Below the pieces are notes generated by a model. The model was not told where the DNA came from. It did not search any database and saw nothing but the letters and a program-made list of their open reading frames with translations. A stretch of DNA of 38,663 nucleotides from an uncultured Clostridium sp. (GTDB lineage Bacteria; Bacillota_A; Clostridia; TANB77; CAG-508). This document shows, one piece after another, positions 36,558 to 38,663 of this stretch. The stretch's first letter is position 1. Each line of letters opens with the position of its first letter. The position numbers were made by a program, and so were the translations under genes. The stretch is from the NCBI GenBank assembly GCA_947382445.1, contig CANCZH010000007.1:1-38663 (forward strand), written 5' to 3'.

Positions 36558-36586
36558 TTGCAAAAGTATACATAATGTATTATAAT
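36558..36586 (+). promoter_or_regulatory. Promoter of the IS-flanked cargo gene
   Basis: TTGCAA at 36558-36563, 17-base spacer, TATAAT at 36581-36586. The AAGGAGG site at 36618-36624 and ATG 36634 follow. Confidence 0.7.
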
Positions 36587-36633
36587 ATAATTGTCAGTTG
36601 AAACAATCTATCATTATAAGGAGGATCAAGACT

Positions 36634-37074
36634 ATGATGAAGAAAGAAAGCCAAATAGGAACAACTCATGCAGCACACGAGGCAAGACACGTAGCACGGA
36701 AAATGAACATGGTGCGGAATGGTGAAATGACTCAGGCACAGATGCAGGACTATATCGAGAAGCTCAAAGCAGAGCGGGAGGTACTGATCGGACGCTTCAA
36801 GGACTGCTGGTCCTATATTGGAGACCGGCAATCACGTGTGCTAAGCTACGATATTCCTAAGCTGCCAGTGGAAGAGGCAGCAAAACATGTGTATCTGGCA
36901 GGATATGAACCGGACGATTTCGATTATGCAAAGCGTGTGCAGTTGTCGTACGAGTATACGTGTGTTGAGCCACCGCAGAAGAAACATGTAGCAGTTTGTG
37001 CAATGCTGATTCAGGCGGCAATCAATGATCTCACATGGGCCATCGCAGAGGTGCAGGCACATTTGCAGGAGTGA
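36634..37074 (+). CDS. GC-rich hypothetical protein between IS ends
   Basis: Start at ATG 36634 (or 36637) behind AAGGAGG; the longer in-frame ATG at 36598 has no site. 146 residues, about half G+C against a quarter around it. It begins KKESQIGTTHAAHEARHVAR and is mostly helical, with Gln- and Ala-rich stretches (MTQAQMQDYIEKL) and a C-terminal helix with AMLIQAAINDL. No membrane or signal segment and no family known to me. CGG occurs four times in frame and the protein reads smoothly through them, so it comes from a donor with normal decoding. It has its own promoter and terminator and lies between two copies of the IS left end. Confidence 0.75.
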   Translation: MMKKESQIGTTHAAHEARHVARKMNMVRNGEMTQAQMQDYIEKLKAEREVLIGRFKDCWSYIGDRQSRVLSYDIPKLPVEEAAKHVYLAGYEPDDFDYAKRVQLSYEYTCVEPPQKKHVAVCAMLIQAAINDLTWAIAEVQAHLQE

Positions 37075-37112
37075 ACGCAGGTGAGAGCTAGATCATAGTT
37101 ACAAACCTTAGA

Positions 37113-37138
37113 GGGGGAGTCTTTGGACTCCTCCTTTT
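37113..37138 (+). terminator. Terminator of the cargo gene
   Basis: GGGGGAGTC pairs with GACTCCTCC around a TTTG loop (one G-U pair), followed by TTTT. Confidence 0.8.
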
Positions 37139-37189
37139 CATATTGTAATAATATAAAATACTAGAAATTAACATTAAAAAATAAATACA

Positions 37190-37363
37190 TATAGGTTTAA
37201 AATAGATATGTCATGCTTACATTGAAAATTAAATATTGAAAGAGAGTACCAAAAATGATATTGTTTAAATAACGACAAATAAACGTATCGGAGGTACTTT
37301 TTATGGGTGATAATATCACACAAAAACTAAAATATAAAGAGTCTGTAGTAAAATTTTCATATA
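37190..37363 (+). repeat. IS left-end repeat, copy 2 (truncated IS)
   Basis: Second copy of the left end. Its transposase start (ATG 37303, MGDNITQKLK) has Ser where copy 1 has a stop, but homology ends at once and the frame stops at TAG 37369. With copy 1 it brackets the cargo gene in direct orientation. Confidence 0.85.
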
Positions 37364-37388
37364 ATATTTAGAAAAATAATAAAAATTA

Positions 37389-37417
37389 TTGACATTATTC
37401 TGAAAAAAGTATAATAT
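37389..37417 (+). promoter_or_regulatory. Promoter of the 37463 gene
   Basis: TTGACA at 37389-37394, then TAATAT at 37412-37417 with a 17-base spacer (TATAAT two bases earlier is an alternative with 15). Confidence 0.75.
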
Positions 37418-37427
37418 ATAAATATAA

Positions 37428-37449
37428 ATTATTCCTAATTCGGAATAAT
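37428..37449 (+). promoter_or_regulatory. Palindrome between promoter and RBS, candidate operator
   Basis: ATTATTCC and GGAATAAT flank TAATTC, a perfect 8-bp inverted repeat. A single half-site ATTATTC also occurs inside the promoter spacer (37394-37400). The position just downstream of -10 suits repression, possibly by the downstream HTH protein. Confidence 0.55.
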
Positions 37450-37462
37450 GAAAGGAGTCAAA

Positions 37463-38623
37463 ATGGGATATCTAACAGTAAAGCAACTTTCTGAAAAATG
37501 GGGAATATCAGAAAGAAGAATTGTGAATTTGTGTAGAGAAGACAGAATTAGTGGTGCTGTTAAAAATGGTATGGTTTGGATGATTCCAGAAGATACTGTT
37601 AAACCAGCAGATAAAAGAACTAAAATTGTTCAATATATAAATACAGAAAAAAGAGTTGCTATAATAAATAATGAAGAAAAAATTATTTCTTGTTTAGTTC
37701 CGTATTTAAAAAAAGAGGGATACATAGTTGAAGTTATTTATGATGTGAAAGTAGATGACATTAAGGACCAAATGAGTAAATATTATGATGGACTTATTTT
37801 TATTGATTTGAATGGAATTACAGAAAATAAAGAACAGATAGTTAATTTATTTTCTGAAAGAATGAATTGTTCTTCAAGTATTGTTTTGTTAAATGGAAAT
37901 GAAGCTGCCAAACAACAATTAGAAGTTAAATTATCGACAAAACTAAAAAATAATGTAGGAGCTACAATAAATTCAATTAATTTAAAAATTCCTAACGAAA
38001 AAATTTTTATTATGAATTATGATGAGATTGCAGAAGATATTGCATGTATGCTCACGAAATTTAAAAATACAACAGGTATTAGTATCTCAACTGATGGCGG
38101 ATGTATTGAATTTAATAAAAATGGAAGAACAGAAGAATTAAATACTGGAAAATTTTATAGAGCGATTGATAATTATTTGAAAAAGATGAATAAAAATAGT
38201 AATTTATGGTGTGCGTCTACTATGCTTGAAGATGAATGGACAGAAGAACCACTAGAAATGAATTTTAGAGTAGCTAATTTAGAGGCTGCTAACCGAGGTG
38301 CTAATCTTGAAAGAATATTTATTTTTAGTAAATCTAAGATAGCAGAGTTTAAAAATAATAAAACTTTAAATATTTATATGCAAAGTAATATAAATACAAT
38401 GTTTGTTGATTATGATGAGGTTTTAGAAAAAGAACCAGAACTATTAGAAATTGTTGGAGATGGTTGGGATGGCATTGATTTAGATACTTTAATTGTTGAT
38501 TTACCTGAAAACGATAAGGAAAGAGGATATATAAGTATTAATAAAAAAGAAGTACAAAAAGCATATGATTGTTTTAAGAGATTGAAATATTATGCTAAAG
38601 ATTTAAAAGAAATATTAAAATAA
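37463..38623 (+). CDS. HTH protein with Rossmann-like and unknown C-terminal domain
   Basis: Start at ATG 37463 behind AAAGGAG; the ATG at 37448 overlaps the palindrome and lacks a site. 386 residues. The N-terminus TVKQLSEKWGISERRIVNLC...WMIPEDTVKPADKR is an excisionase/MerR-like DNA-binding domain. Next comes a Rossmann-like stretch (KRVAIINNEE, then EVIYDV and DGLIFIDLNG) that lacks a clear NAD motif. The C-terminal part (about 240-386) is helical and charged and unfamiliar. It is probably a ligand-responsive transcription factor. A palindrome sits in its own leader. The next gene's site AGAAAGGAAAT lies at the window end. Confidence 0.65.
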   Translation: MGYLTVKQLSEKWGISERRIVNLCREDRISGAVKNGMVWMIPEDTVKPADKRTKIVQYINTEKRVAIINNEEKIISCLVPYLKKEGYIVEVIYDVKVDDIKDQMSKYYDGLIFIDLNGITENKEQIVNLFSERMNCSSSIVLLNGNEAAKQQLEVKLSTKLKNNVGATINSINLKIPNEKIFIMNYDEIAEDIACMLTKFKNTTGISISTDGGCIEFNKNGRTEELNTGKFYRAIDNYLKKMNKNSNLWCASTMLEDEWTEEPLEMNFRVANLEAANRGANLERIFIFSKSKIAEFKNNKTLNIYMQSNINTMFVDYDEVLEKEPELLEIVGDGWDGIDLDTLIVDLPENDKERGYISINKKEVQKAYDCFKRLKYYAKDLKEILK

Positions 38624-38663
38624 AGATGGTAAATCTGAAAAGATAACTAAAAAGAAAGGAAAT

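Noticed and set aside
1..38663. Mycoplasma-type code with TGA as Trp
   Set aside because: TGA ends real genes (24396, 37074) and Trp is TGG throughout.
1..38663. TAG as a sense codon
   Set aside because: Many neighbouring genes end in TAG at the expected place; only one internal TAG was found (6805).
1..38663. CRISPR array, tRNA or rRNA genes
   Set aside because: No regularly spaced repeats and no cloverleaf or rRNA-like GC-rich segments were seen; the only GC-rich stretch is the coding cargo gene.

Overview
The window is very AT-rich (roughly a quarter G+C by eye). Spacing is tight, ribosome binding sites are AGGAGG-like, and arginine is almost always AGA. TAA, TAG and TGA all end genes. 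This fits an uncultured low-GC Bacillota (gut Clostridia or Bacilli type). No rRNA, tRNA, CRISPR array or replication origin was seen.

Layout. (1) 1-157: end of a GNAT acetyltransferase. (2) 170-18281: an export and tailoring island bounded by two paralogous EamA/DMT transporters (170-1042 and 17415-18281). It holds an MFS-like protein, five ABC exporter half-transporters (2250, 3872, 5598, 10807, 12573), a nucleoside hydrolase, an HD hydrolase, a MurF-like ligase, a rhamnosyltransferase-like protein, a YfbR-like HD protein and a MATE exporter. (3) 18415-28049: a run of small 'house-cleaning' and resistance-like enzymes: alpha/beta hydrolase, Nudix, ASCH, GNAT, HAD, ABC-F with a leader-peptide attenuator, two DHFR/RibD-like proteins, MazG-like, two-domain MBL, peptide deformylase, DHH and HhH-GPD-like proteins. 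(4) 28198-30021: an FtsH-type protease of higher GC, probably acquired. (5) 30221-34962: an XRE-HAD fusion regulator, a small unknown protein, a PEP-synthase/Rph-like phosphotransferase and an MBL hydrolase. (6) 34966-35486, minus strand: a RelB/RelE-like toxin-antitoxin pair. (7) 35577-37363: a decayed DDE insertion sequence, a GC-rich cargo gene with its own promoter and terminator, and a second copy of the IS left end. (8) 37463-38623: an HTH/Rossmann-like protein behind a strong promoter and palindrome.

Main discovery candidate. I searched the native low-GC genes by eye for in-frame CGG codons and found seven: 6678, 12936, 13690, 14972, 16251, and two on the minus strand in the toxin and antitoxin. 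At every one, conserved protein sequence continues only if the ribosome moves +1, skipping C and reading GGN (Gly). One ABC transporter has two such sites and becomes a normal 576-residue protein only if both are shifted. Two sites fall exactly on the invariant Gly-Lys of a Walker A motif. I saw no native gene in which CGG acts as arginine. Only two foreign-looking genes (FtsH and the IS-flanked cargo gene) use CGG as ordinary arginine. I infer that CGG is unassigned or starved in this organism and acts as a +1 frameshift (or CGGN quadruplet) signal, which might also hinder expression of foreign DNA. The alternative is an improbable set of identical single-C insertions in seven places.
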